NCBI GenBank assembly: GCA_911728455.2
Contig: OU452231.1
Coordinates: 1,555,001-1,619,000 of the forward strand
Reading direction: 5' to 3'
Length of the DNA: 64,000 nt
From: Marthasterias glacialis
Taxonomy: Eukaryota; Echinodermata; Asteroidea; Forcipulatida; Asteriidae
Under the pieces are notes generated by a model, which saw only the letters and a list, made by a program, of their open reading frames with translations, ran no database searches and had not been told where the DNA came from. Of the stretch, positions 26,001-35,392 are shown piece by piece; position 1 is the stretch's first letter; each line of letters opens with the position of its first letter. Made by a program: the position numbers and the translations under genes.

Positions 26001-29000
26001 AAACTGTCAATAAAAAAAACTCAAAAGTTGTATAATTAACTGCTTTATTAGAAGTCTAATTGCATCTGGTTTAATACACTATTTCAATGGTTTGGCCCCC
26101 AATCTACCCCATAAGGGCGCCCTCTTGCAGTAAAAAAAAATAGACCCATTAAGAAAAGCCATGAGTCAAAAACAGAAAACTGAGCGTAAAACAAAAACAT
26201 TCTTGCATGGATGAAAGAGAAGTTTAAAAATGTAAAACACATCACAAAGCATGGTGTATGATAATATAAACATTAACTAAACAGATAAAATTATACATAT
26301 GCACAAAGAAATACATCATAAGCATTGCAGTTTAGTAAAAAGTCATTTAAGGTAAAATCGCATCCCCTTAAGATTGTAGTGATCCCTGTACTGCCACTTG
26401 CCAGGGCCCAATTTCATAGAGCTGCTTAAGCAGAAAATACAGCTTAAAAATGTTCTGCTAAGCAAAACTAAGCAGGATACCAGTCACAGATTGTACATGT
26501 GACATGGTATTTTGGCTGGTAACCTCATTCTGGTAAGCACAATTTTCTTGTGCTTAGCTATTTTTTTTGTGCTTGAGCAGCTCTATGAAATTGTGCCCTG
26601 GTTGTAACTAGACTTGGGTGTGATCCCTGGTTATACGGCAATTTAAGGTTGAATGGCTTCTGACTGGCACCCGGAACAAAGATATTGACAAAATAGGGAG
26701 ACTGCAAACATTAGGGCGTCGCAGGTTCAAATCCTGTTCTAGTCCTTTATACGGCAATTTAAGGTTGAATGGCTTCTGACTGGCACCCCGAACAAACATA
26801 TTGACAAAATAGGGAGACCGCAAACATTAGGGCGTCGCAGGTTCAAATCCTGTTCTCGTCCTTTTTTCTTTGTTCACCCCCAAATTTTCTTGAAACTTAC
26901 CCAGTCAGTTTCCTTTGTGGTTTATTACTTGTGGTTTAAACATTAAAACTTACATTTTAAGGTGATTTCACTGATTACCCACTCTCGATACAAAAAAAAG
27001 GGGCACATCTTAACACTTGTTCAGCTGTTATTTTTACAATTCTTTCTTTTATGTGGTCATTATGAAGTTTATGATACAAGATGTGAATTTTTATCATATG
27101 ACCAGTGTACTATCTCGCCTGCCAGGAGATGCCTAAGAACTGTACATGGTCACTCTTTGTGTTAAACGATTACGTGGTCTAAAGCATGTTAAGGCATGCC
27201 AATGTACTGAAGTACAAGTCACGAGAGATGCCAGTAAAACAAACCAAACAGACTGAGTGCTTTTCAAAGCCACCATTTCCTCATAGAAGAAATTAATAGA
27301 TGGTGTACCAAAAAGCATTACAATAAAAATGTTTAAAAAGACAGTTCTCTGTAATTTTCTCCTGGTCATGCTGGTAGGACTTTAAAAAAAACCACGTCAT
27401 TTTGTTTAATCCAGATTATGTAAATTTCGCCTCTCCACTAAGACTCGCAATCAACACATTCTCACTCCACTCCTGCCAATGCAAATTATGTGGTTTGATA
27501 AATCGCTCATTGATTGAGGTAAGCTACAAAAGACCAGCTGCCTGCCTTAGTGACTTGTGACTGGCGGAAGAAATAATTGATCCCACAAACTGTCATTTAA
27601 AAGGTCCTACACAACAGCATGCCAGGATTTGGGGGATGGGGTGCGTATTTAATTGTTGACTCACTGAGTTGGTTAACAGGATGGACAGCTGTATCCTCAG
27701 CTGTATGATGGAACTTTGACGATGCAAGACTTAGTTTCAATTTGCAGCAGGCGCTTTTTTATTTTAAAAATCTTTGGGAATATTTTGAAGGGGCACTAAG
27801 GGCACAACCAGGGGCAACAGAAACCAAGTAATTCTAAATCTAAAATGTAATTTCAATGAATAAAAGAATATAAAAACACTTACTGTTCCACAAATGGGGA
27901 CTCGTCTACAGTTGGAGAACCTATGTAAAATACTGTAATGGGAAGAACAAAAAGTTTGTCTTAGATATTTCCAATAAAACCACCCAAATACAAAACACAA
28001 AGAATCAACGCATTCTATGAAACAAACTTGCTTGAAAACATGTCGTAAAATAACAAAACTTAAAATGCAAAATTTGTAAAAGGCCTCACGTTTCGAACCA
28101 AGCAGAGTCTTTCTCCAAAAAAGAAAGTTACAATATATGATTAAAAGTCCGACAAAATGGTGTATTGGTGGCTGGCTGATCCTAACAGCGATATTTTCAA
28201 ACCACCAGCAAAACAGTTTAAATAAACCACAAGGAAAATTCAATCATTAGATATTTCTAATTTATCTCTGATAAAGCAAATAAAATGTGAACACATTTCC
28301 CTGTGCTTTCAAGCAATTTGTAAAAATATCTCAGTACAAATAAAAACTCAGAAATAGCAACAAAAATATACTCAAAATTAAAGGAGAAAATAAAGATAAA
28401 TGAACATATAAAAATCGTAGGAAAAAGAATGCATTTTTTTTTAACTACAAAGAAAAAAGTAGAAAAATTACGACAAAGTGTAGCTTGGTTTACTGACCTG
28501 GTTGACCTGCATCTGAACTTTGGGACGAAGCTCGAGAGCTTACCGGGGTGTCTCCTGTACTAGAGAGTGACAAGCGCCTCTTGGGTGTGCTACCCTCGCT
28601 GCGTTGGAACAAAGTTTCAAGTACAATCAAAATCACACAAATAATCATGTGGAACAGATGTGTGTTTATACCTATAATTTATTTGCATTACAACGACTCT
28701 AAACAGACAACGGTCGGTTAGTAGAGTATGAATGTTTTGTCATGTGATGACCCCACTGACCAATGAAATGTGGTCACTGTAAAAAGATTGCGTTATCACC
28801 ATCTTCTTGTTACCAATTCAGACTTGGCCACATCAGGCAGGTTAGCTCTTTGTTGTTAGTGGTCATATCATAAGCTTTAACCATAACCCCCCCTACTCCT
28901 TACCAGTTTAACTCCCCCATGAATGCAGACAAAGTAGTCATGGGAGATGCCAAGGTAGGTCCACCCATCTTAGGGAGCAGCGGTGAGAAAGGCATGTCCT

Positions 29001-29076
29001 CTTTTTGGCTCAACTTTAAGGATAAACTTCTCTTCTTTAAGCCAAGCAGGTCTTTACGTTTGTTGTTGGATGCCAT
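17073..29076 (-). CDS. CDC25: CDC25 dual-specificity phosphatase, 12 coding exons
   Basis: CDC25 activates cyclin-CDK complexes by removing inhibitory Thr14/Tyr15 phosphates. Coding exons in transcript order: 28904-29076, 28498-28598, 27884-27932, 25482-25698, 23589-23660, 23179-23202, 22872-23000, 21902-22222, 20955-21074, 19859-20017, 18565-18807, 17073-17210 (581 aa). The catalytic half has the LTGD motif (396-399), [20 protein letters not shown], the CX5R loop HCEFSSKR with Cys487 and Arg493, then YPELYILYGGYKAFYE and the C-terminal tail with MCEPQTYLPM and KSWAGE. The N-terminal half is Ser/Pro-rich, with acidic EDDEDGF and basic-Ser sites RRSSFLKR (318-325) and GRSHSMDE (370-377) that could be checkpoint-kinase/14-3-3 sites. 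An in-frame TGA lies eight codons before the ATG. Exons 23589-23660 and 23179-23202 are the least certain. Introns carry several repeats. Confidence 0.95.
17842..18100. other. Last CDC25 intron: low-complexity runs
   Basis: The intron between 18565 and 17210 carries a G-run near 18000 and an A-run near 18070. It also has a reverse-oriented GAGAAAGACTC... motif relative at 18933-18970 in the neighbouring intron. No coding signal is seen. Confidence 0.4.
19520..19622 (-). mobile_element. tRNA-like fragment, possible SINE head
   Basis: Read on the reverse strand, the sequence has an A-box-like GGTCTAGTAGTTAAG and, after an insertion rich in G, a B-box-like GAGTTTGAATCCCAGT. The spacing is longer than in a real tRNA and no acceptor stem forms, so it is best read as a SINE head or decayed tRNA-derived sequence inside a CDC25 intron. 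Confidence 0.45.
24171..24482. mobile_element. Fold-back MITE interrupted by a hairpin element
   Basis: The left end GAGCCCAATTTCATTGAGCT and internal TACCAGCCAAATTACCATGT / GACTGGTATCCTGC identify the fold-back family. The right end reads AGCAGCTCTACGAAAT, then the 112-bp GGGAGAC hairpin (24358-24469), then ATTGGGCC. Removing the hairpin and one AT restores GAAATTGGGCC, the family end. It lies in a CDC25 intron. Confidence 0.85.
24358..24469. mobile_element. Hairpin element, GGGAGAC family, copy 2 (nested)
   Basis: The arms GGGAGACTTTTGAGACGTTA and its inverse TAACGTCTCAAGAGTCTCCC enclose a second paired block, CAGTAACCGGTCCTTTTCTA with TAGAAAAGGACCGGTTACTG, leaving a small loop. AT is duplicated on both sides. 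The inner block AACCGGTCCTTTTC is related to copy 1 and copy 3. Confidence 0.9.
24858..25397. repeat. 88-89 bp tandem repeat, six copies
   Basis: The sequence CAGCGTGCT recurs at 24945, 25034, 25122, 25210, 25299 and 25388, so the period is 88-89 bp. Each unit contains ACAGATTTCACAGAAACG, CCAAACATAAACATCAGGTG and CATTC(C/T)GAGGACCTTATTTC. The array lies in the CDC25 intron just downstream of exon 25482-25698. A lone related fragment, CATTCCGAGGACCTTGTTTC, occurs at about 35775-35830 in SLBP intron 5, so the unit comes from a dispersed element. Confidence 0.95.
26404..26598. mobile_element. Fold-back MITE, best complete copy
   Basis: The left end GGGCCCAATTTCATAGAGCT and the right end AGCTCTATGAAATTGTGCCC are inverted copies, and the interior is partly symmetric (GATACCAGTCACAG, CATGTGACATGGTATTTTGG). 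No open reading frame is present. I counted more than ten full or partial copies in the window, in introns and spacers alike. Confidence 0.85.
26634..26865. repeat. Tandem 116-bp duplication of a tRNA-like repeat
   Basis: Units 26634-26749 and 26750-26865 differ at only a few positions. Each starts TACGGCAATTTAAGGTTGAA and ends with GTCGCAGGTTCAAATCCTGT, which contains a B-box-like GGTTCAAATCC. A diverged third copy is at about 35978-36147 (CACAGGTTCAAATCCCTTTC). It may be a second, short tRNA-derived SINE family. Confidence 0.75.
28904..29076 (-). CDS. CDC25: CDC25 first coding exon
   Basis: The ATG at 29074-29076 begins MASNNKRKDLLGLKK, preceded by an in-frame TGA eight codons upstream, so this is the start unless a splice lies between. 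The exon ends in phase 2 at AACTG|GTAAGG and joins exon 28498-28598, which supplies the C of a TGC codon and then EGSTPKRRLSLSS, a Ser-rich pattern usual near the CDC25 N-terminus. Confidence 0.85.
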
Positions 29077-29388
29077 TCTGGTTTCCAAACCAAGTTGTCA
29101 AGGGTTAAGCAACCTTCTTACTTTGTTTGCTTTTTGTTTTTTAAATCTAAATTTCTTTCTGGGATTGATTTTGTAGAATGTTGAGAGTTCACTCAGACGT
29201 GACGTGTAGGTTCATTTTCTGGGGGGAAAAATGTATGAATCAATTACACTTTGCCGGGATAATAAACTACTGAAATCAAAGAGAAAGTCATTCATCAACA
29301 ATGTTGCAAATGATCAAATTTACACAAGAAGTGCCTGCTGCTTTACAACTACAAAATTAAATTCAATGAGTACTTTCACGGTGTACGC

Positions 29389-29543
29389 CATCTTGTTCGA
29401 GGGGCAGATTTGTTTGTTGGTGAACAGCGCTCCAACTTCACACACGGTTCTGGAAGGTGCGTGCAACTTGACAGTTCGAGCACTGAGTCTTGCAGAGTGC
29501 AACGAGTGTTTGAAATAAACAAATCTGCCCCTCGAACAAGATG
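29389..29543. mobile_element. 155-bp element with perfect 27-bp inverted ends
   Basis: CATCTTGTTCGAGGGGCAGA continuing to TTTGTTT (29389-29415) is repeated exactly in inverse at 29517-29543. The interior has further weaker symmetry. No protein is encoded. It sits roughly 310-470 bp upstream of the CDC25 ATG and may therefore lie in the 5' UTR intron or promoter of that gene. Confidence 0.85.
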
Positions 29544-30211
29544 ATGTATATTTACGGTAAAAGTGTTTATTGTCTGTCTGCAGGAGTTACAAAGCAAAAA
29601 TTGTGTTTGCTGAGCTGAGCTGTGAGCATAACAAAGACAAACTTTTATTTTTAACTTGATTTACAAATAAGTTTGTTAAGACTGATAACTAAATAGACCT
29701 GAATGAAAAATTCAACATGGGATCTGGACCTCAAAAAATAAATAGGCCTACAGCATAACTTAAAAGACAAAGTCCACACAATGTTGACTTGAGCTTTCAA
29801 TCATGGTCCATAGAGATGACATTTTCTAGCTAGTCAGTGATTTTACATGTTTTTTAGGGCTAGGCTTTTCTTTAAAATAAATCATTCATTATTACTAATA
29901 ATAATAATAATATCAGTTGAAGGTACAATTGGAAAAACTACCCTTAGCATCATGTTTAAAATTTTGAAGGAAACGGAAATAACCCGTGCTAAATTTAGTG
30001 CAAAATATTTTGCAAAATAAATCCAATCCCGTCCTCCGAGAACAAAAGTGCCTGGAATTCCAAACCGCAGCATAATCCGCGTCATTACCGACGACCGCTG
30101 GTGACCGACCTGACATAAGCTCGTGCAATTTTTTGGTACAAAATATCTCAGAGCATAAGCATAATCGACATAACGTATTCACACATTTCTAAAAAAAGAA
30201 TCGCTACTTAC

Positions 30212-30240
30212 CTACTTGAGAGACATTTTTTAACCCTATG
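30212..30240 (-). other. Possible CDC25 5' UTR exon end (splice donor)
   Basis: On the reverse strand, CTCAAGTAG|GTAAGT is a textbook donor, preceded by a five-codon open frame ATG TCT CTC AAG TAG. Placed between the E2F site and the CDC25 ATG it could end a non-coding first exon carrying a minimal upstream frame. No matching acceptor is obvious before the coding start. Confidence 0.3.
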
Positions 30241-30910
30241 AACGTCCATATTGCAGTAAATTGGAGGGGATTTACGGGGGTTTCACGGGTGATGAGAAAT
30301 TTGTAATTGCCGCTCTACGCTTCTATCTGCTCTTCCTCTCTCGAGTTTTGAACCAAAACAAAAAGAGACGTAGGAAGTGTTTTGTTCCACTAATTACAGG
30401 GTTACAATGTTATTAATAGTTTTTATCTTTAAAGTTTTAAGGACGGTTTTACAAATAACATACTTAAGAACAATATAAGTCATTTTACTTCATAAATTTA
30501 TAAACTTTTAGTAATCGATTTGTAAAATTATTGTATATTTATCAACTAGTTTATGATAACAAAAAGCATTCTACCCTTAAATTAAATGGTACAAACCATC
30601 TCCAGCTGATTATAGTCTGGCATCAGCCGCTAATTCTTATTATTTCTATGGAGAGTGTCCAGACTATCTTCTTTTATTTATTCTTTCGATTTCATTGCTT
30701 GTTCGCTCAAAGAACGTCAAAAAAACCTACATATTTCTACTTCTTTAATGGATATTGGAAGATCCAAGCATTTGATATTTTTTATACATTCACAAACAAA
30801 CGGTTGACAAAAATGTTGAAAATTACTTCCTTTGTTCGGTACAGAATATAAATATTCATAAGTTACTGCTTGCTACTTGCACAGTTCATGCGCAGAGGTC
30901 GTTTTTTCGT

Positions 30911-30922
30911 TTTCGCGCGAAA
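30911..30922. promoter_or_regulatory. Perfect E2F-type palindrome TTTCGCGCGAAA
   Basis: The 12-mer TTTCGCGCGAAA reads the same on both strands and matches the E2F/DP consensus (TTTSSCGC family). It lies 120 bp before the SLBP ATG, in otherwise AT-rich DNA, and between two divergent cell-cycle genes. Function is inferred from motif and position only. Confidence 0.65.
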
Positions 30923-31042
30923 TCTAAAAGAAACACCGTCCCTCTCAAAAGTCGTCCGAGTGAAACTGTCTCTACCTAGCCGTCTCATTTTTCCTGTTTT
31001 ATCCTCAATTCTGTGCGTCTTTCCCCAAATTATTTAAACAAT

Positions 31043-34000
31043 ATGGCTTCTGTAAGAAGTAGAAATCACCAAGGTGGAAAAGACGACGAAGAATTTCGTA
31101 ACTGGCGATCACCTCATCACAAAACATGTTCGAGTGACCATTTTCGCAAGCACGATCGTCATCAGCAACAAGGGCAAGGCGAGACGCGGGATCGTCATGA
31201 ACGTGAGCGGTACAATCGCAATGATCGCCGGGGTAGTTCAGACAACAATGCCGGTCACAGAACACGCTACAGGGAAAGGTAGACAAAATGACAAGTATTT
31301 TCTGTTGATAAGTGTGCGTTTAATTGTTAAATAGTATTGGTATATCTTGTTTGAAATGCCATGGCCCCTGTCCCATTGCAAACAAAAAGTAACATTAACA
31401 AGTGTCGGACTCGAGTGTAGAAAAGGCCGGCAAAACACCATCCATGATGTCCACAATTGTTGGCGGCAATGTTGTTATTTATCACTGAAATTCAACAGTG
31501 AACAAAAAACGTTAAAAAGTTTCCATATGCGACTGCCACTTTCTAAGAGATTTTTAAAGATTTTTTAAATGGATGTTAAAGGCTTTATTTCCCTTTCTGT
31601 TTTTTTAATATTCCTCTCCAGGCTGCCAGGAATTGGTAACTAAAACACTTATTATTGGCCTTAAAAAAAGAAAAATCAAGCGGACATTTTATCGCCAGCA
31701 TGCCCTTGTTGCTTGTACAATTTCTCTGATTTGGCCAGCAAAGGCCTGCCCCCGTTTTTCTTAAGATCTAGGCCTGCTGAGGGCCAAGAAGCAGCGGAGT
31801 CCATAGTATTGGCACTTTTAATGGGACTACACATGACCGGTCAATGTCACATTCATGACCTAGGTGTACAGTTACATTAGTTGCTATATTAAATTTCTCA
31901 GAAAATAATAATTCTGTAAATAGTGGCAGTTAAATTCTGCACTTTTTCTAACATAATTCATCAACAAATCATTTCAATTTTCTCCTTTTTCTCAGCAAAC
32001 CTCATCGATGGTCTAGCGACAAAAGAACACCCGATGGGAACAAAAAGATGGACTTAAAAAGCAGCTCTGAGTTTCCTGCCCTTGGTAGAGCTTCGGACAT
32101 GAATATAAAAACCAGGTGCGACAAGACGATGATCACTTATGAATATCAAGTGTTTTGTCTTGTGAATCAACATACAAACATGATTAAACTATCAAAGTTC
32201 TGATTGAAGTCCCAAAATCACTGAAGCAATAATTTAACTGATGCAGACTAGGAAAAAAAATCTGATTTGTTTTTCTTCATACAACTTGGATTTGTGCAGA
32301 GCTGCAAGATCTTTAATTTCAAAGCATATTGAGCAATTAAGAAGTTCTGTGCTCAAATTCTATGGTTCTGCTTACCAATGAACTCTGACATTATCACCCA
32401 CCTCCACCCACCCCTACAGCTTGTTGGCATTTAACTCTTTCAGTCCCAGTTCCTTCTAAATCCAAAGTGAAAGAATTTGAAGGAGTTGGGTCCTCAGGCC
32501 CAAACAACCAGTGCTTAGCATAGGATCAGGCATTCCAAGAATGTCTATAAGTCCAAACAACTTGGTGTGGTGTGACATAGGAAAAGAGGAATTGGATTAC
32601 GTGCTAGCCAAACTGCCTAGTCTGTATGGGTCGATGGGAGCCGGACTTTTGAGAAGTTAGCAGGCACCCCAGTAAGCTGTCCTTTTCTATTATGAGAACT
32701 ACAAAAGGACCGCTTACTGGGGCGCCCACTACCAGTTCAAAAGTCTCCCATCCCTTGGTAGGAAGTGCCATGAAATGGGCATCCTGGACCCGATTTCATA
32801 CAGCTGTTTAAGCACATTGTTTTTTGGTGGTTTTTTTTGGTATTATCAGCTGGTCCAGACTTTTGTTTATCTTTTCAATATTTTATATTTAGATTTATTT
32901 CATTTTTAATTTTTTATTTATATTTTATATTAGTGTTGCTTTGTGATGCTACTGACCATATTTTGTTTTTCAACCAAAAAAATAAATACAAAAAGCAGCA
33001 AAACACAAGACTATGCTTACCAGAAAAAGTTACCAGCCAAAATACCATGTCACATGTACCATTGACTGGTATCCTGTTTATTTTTGCTTAGTAGAAAAGT
33101 TTTAAGCAATTATTTCTGCTTTTAAAAGCAGCTCTAGGATATTGGCCTCCTGGTTTTTACTTGCAAGACAAAACTAACATGTTGAAACAAACAAAAAAAT
33201 GACTAAACTAACTAGATTCTCGTCTTTCTGTAGTTTCACACCGGACGTTGTGCGGCCGTCCACCAAGCGACACGTCAGAACTTCAAGTACAAGCTGGGCA
33301 GATAAAATAGTGCAATTCGAGCAAGACAAACAACGCGCCATGAAAGACATGATGAAATATAAACGACGTCTGCTGATGTCCGAATCCAGCGATGGCAGTA
33401 ACGAAGATCAGGAACTACGGTAAGTCTTGGTCACTCCTTAGACAGTGATCACACACAGCCGAAAAATTACAGTGGCATTCGAGTTACACATAGCCTGGAA
33501 GTTGGTTGGGCTGCCCCGGAACGAAAGATTTGCTGGAAAAGGGGCGTAAGCAATTTACTGTGCATGACAGTTTGATCGGTTTATTAGATCGTTATTGGAA
33601 GGTTAAAATCTGTATGGGAATGGGAAAACGTGTCTGGGGTAAATCTAGCAAAAAAAATACAACAGCAATGCCATATATTTTTTGTCAGGAGCCATTTTAT
33701 GCTTACGACCTTCTGTTCATAGGATAAAAAATAATTTGTGTGCCCGGGAGAAAGGCATAGAGCATAACACCTTTCTTCCGGGCAGACGGTGAGACTGGCC
33801 ACGGGCTAACCTCCAGTCCATCAAAATACAGTTTTTGAGACTCTTAGGAAGGTTGGTTTTGGGGTTCAGAGCCAATTCCATCAACTTCAATCTCATTGGA
33901 TAGATTCGGAAGCATTTTGGAAGGCTAGGCTAGTTCGGGCCAGATACTTCACGAAGGCAATGGAGGCTGCTGGTCATTGCCTTGGTGCCCTTGAAATGTT

Positions 34001-35352
34001 CTAATGGAAATTTACAATTTCTTTACAGAAGTGCCCTTTACCAAAGAGAAAAATGCCTTGGTGCCCTTGCCCTTTCAAGAGCAAAGCATACAGGCTTGCT
34101 AGCTTAAATTAATCAAAACTACTATATATTGTAACTATAAAGTTTAATACTGTTTATGGTCTACAGCAAAGTTGACATGAGTGCCGAGCCCAAGAAAGAA
34201 TACGAAACAGACGAGACGATCATCGTACGTCGGCAGAAGCAGATAGAATACGGCAAAAATACGCTCGGATATGACAACTACCTGCAAGAGGTCCCCAAGT
34301 AAGTCCATCAAGTTAACATGTCAGCTCTGTCCCTGAGCTGCTAAGACATTTTGGGCATTTTGTATGTGTTCACCAACCACCTCAACTCATATTTGGTCAA
34401 TTCTTAGCAGAATAGCAGTCATGATAAGTTGACCAACCCCCTTATTGGCGTGTCGTGGCCGAGCGGATAAGAACACCGGACTCAAGCTCTGGTGTCTCTG
34501 ATCAGCAGAGTGTGGGTTCGAGTCCCGGCCAAGACACTTGTGTCCTTAAGCAAGACACTTAACCATTATTTGCTTCGTCCTTCGGATGGGACGTAAAGCC
34601 ATTGGTCCCGTGTGTTGTGTAATGCACGTAAAAGAACCCAGTGACACTTATCGCAAAGAGAAGGGGTTCGCCCCGGTGTTCCTGGTTTGATCGGCTGCAG
34701 ATTGCGCCACAGCACCTTGTGAACCATTACATGGTGCTATGTAAAGGAACAGGTCTCATACTTCAAAAACGTAACTCATCATACCTCGCAGGAAAAAAAT
34801 ACTGAGCGCTCTGAGACGCCCATAGGGTGTGATAAAGCGCTATATAAAAACTGCGTATTATTATTATTATTACTCTATGACCCTAGTACGTTAATTTTGT
34901 TCTCGATGAAAATATTGGCTTTGTGAGCTGTGTTTAGCCAAATCAAAACTAAGTATTTTATTTGAACCAAAGAATATAATTATAAATTGAAAGATCATTT
35001 TATTAGCGCTCTAATGCAAATCTATTTCTAATCCGACTTCATACATCACTTTTTATCTTTCGTCTGATGAACCTAGGAGCAAACGAGTAAAAGGACAACA
35101 CATGTCAACGCCAAACAAGTTCCACAAATGCAGCCGTCGGGCTTGGGAAGGATTGGTCCGACAGTGGAGAAAGAAACTTCACGAGTATGATCCAGAAGAC
35201 ACGTACAAACCAGATACAGTCGCCAGGTAATTCAAGCTCAAATTGGTGCTTAAAAAACCCAGGGTACTGGGTACCATCAAAAGCTAGCGTATTGGCGCAA
35301 AATGCAGGTTTCAACGTGCAAATTGCACCAATTGCGACCAATTTTAGGTCAA

Positions 35353-35392
<40 letters not shown>

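Larger units (their letters stand above)
29077..31042. promoter_or_regulatory. Divergent intergenic region between CDC25 and SLBP
   Basis: About 2.0 kb separate the two start codons, which face away from each other. The region contains an inverted-repeat element (29389-29543), a good reverse-strand splice donor after a short upstream frame (30211/30212) that could end a CDC25 5' UTR exon, and a perfect E2F palindrome at 30911-30922. Transcription starts cannot be placed without transcript data. Confidence 0.5.

Noticed and set aside
26608..26823. Open frame with repeated PNVCSLPILSIS peptide
   Set aside because: The peptide repeat only reflects the 116-bp tandem duplication of a tRNA-like repeat.
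27764..28243. 159-codon open frame on the reverse strand
   Set aside because: It is very rich in Phe, Cys, Leu and Ile as expected from translating AT-rich DNA, matches no family, and runs straight through the real CDC25 exon 27884-27932 in another frame.
34446..34540. Possible genuine tRNA gene
   Set aside because: A- and B-box-like sequences are present, but the acceptor stem does not close and the same head is followed by a shared 300-bp body and tail in several copies, as in a SINE.
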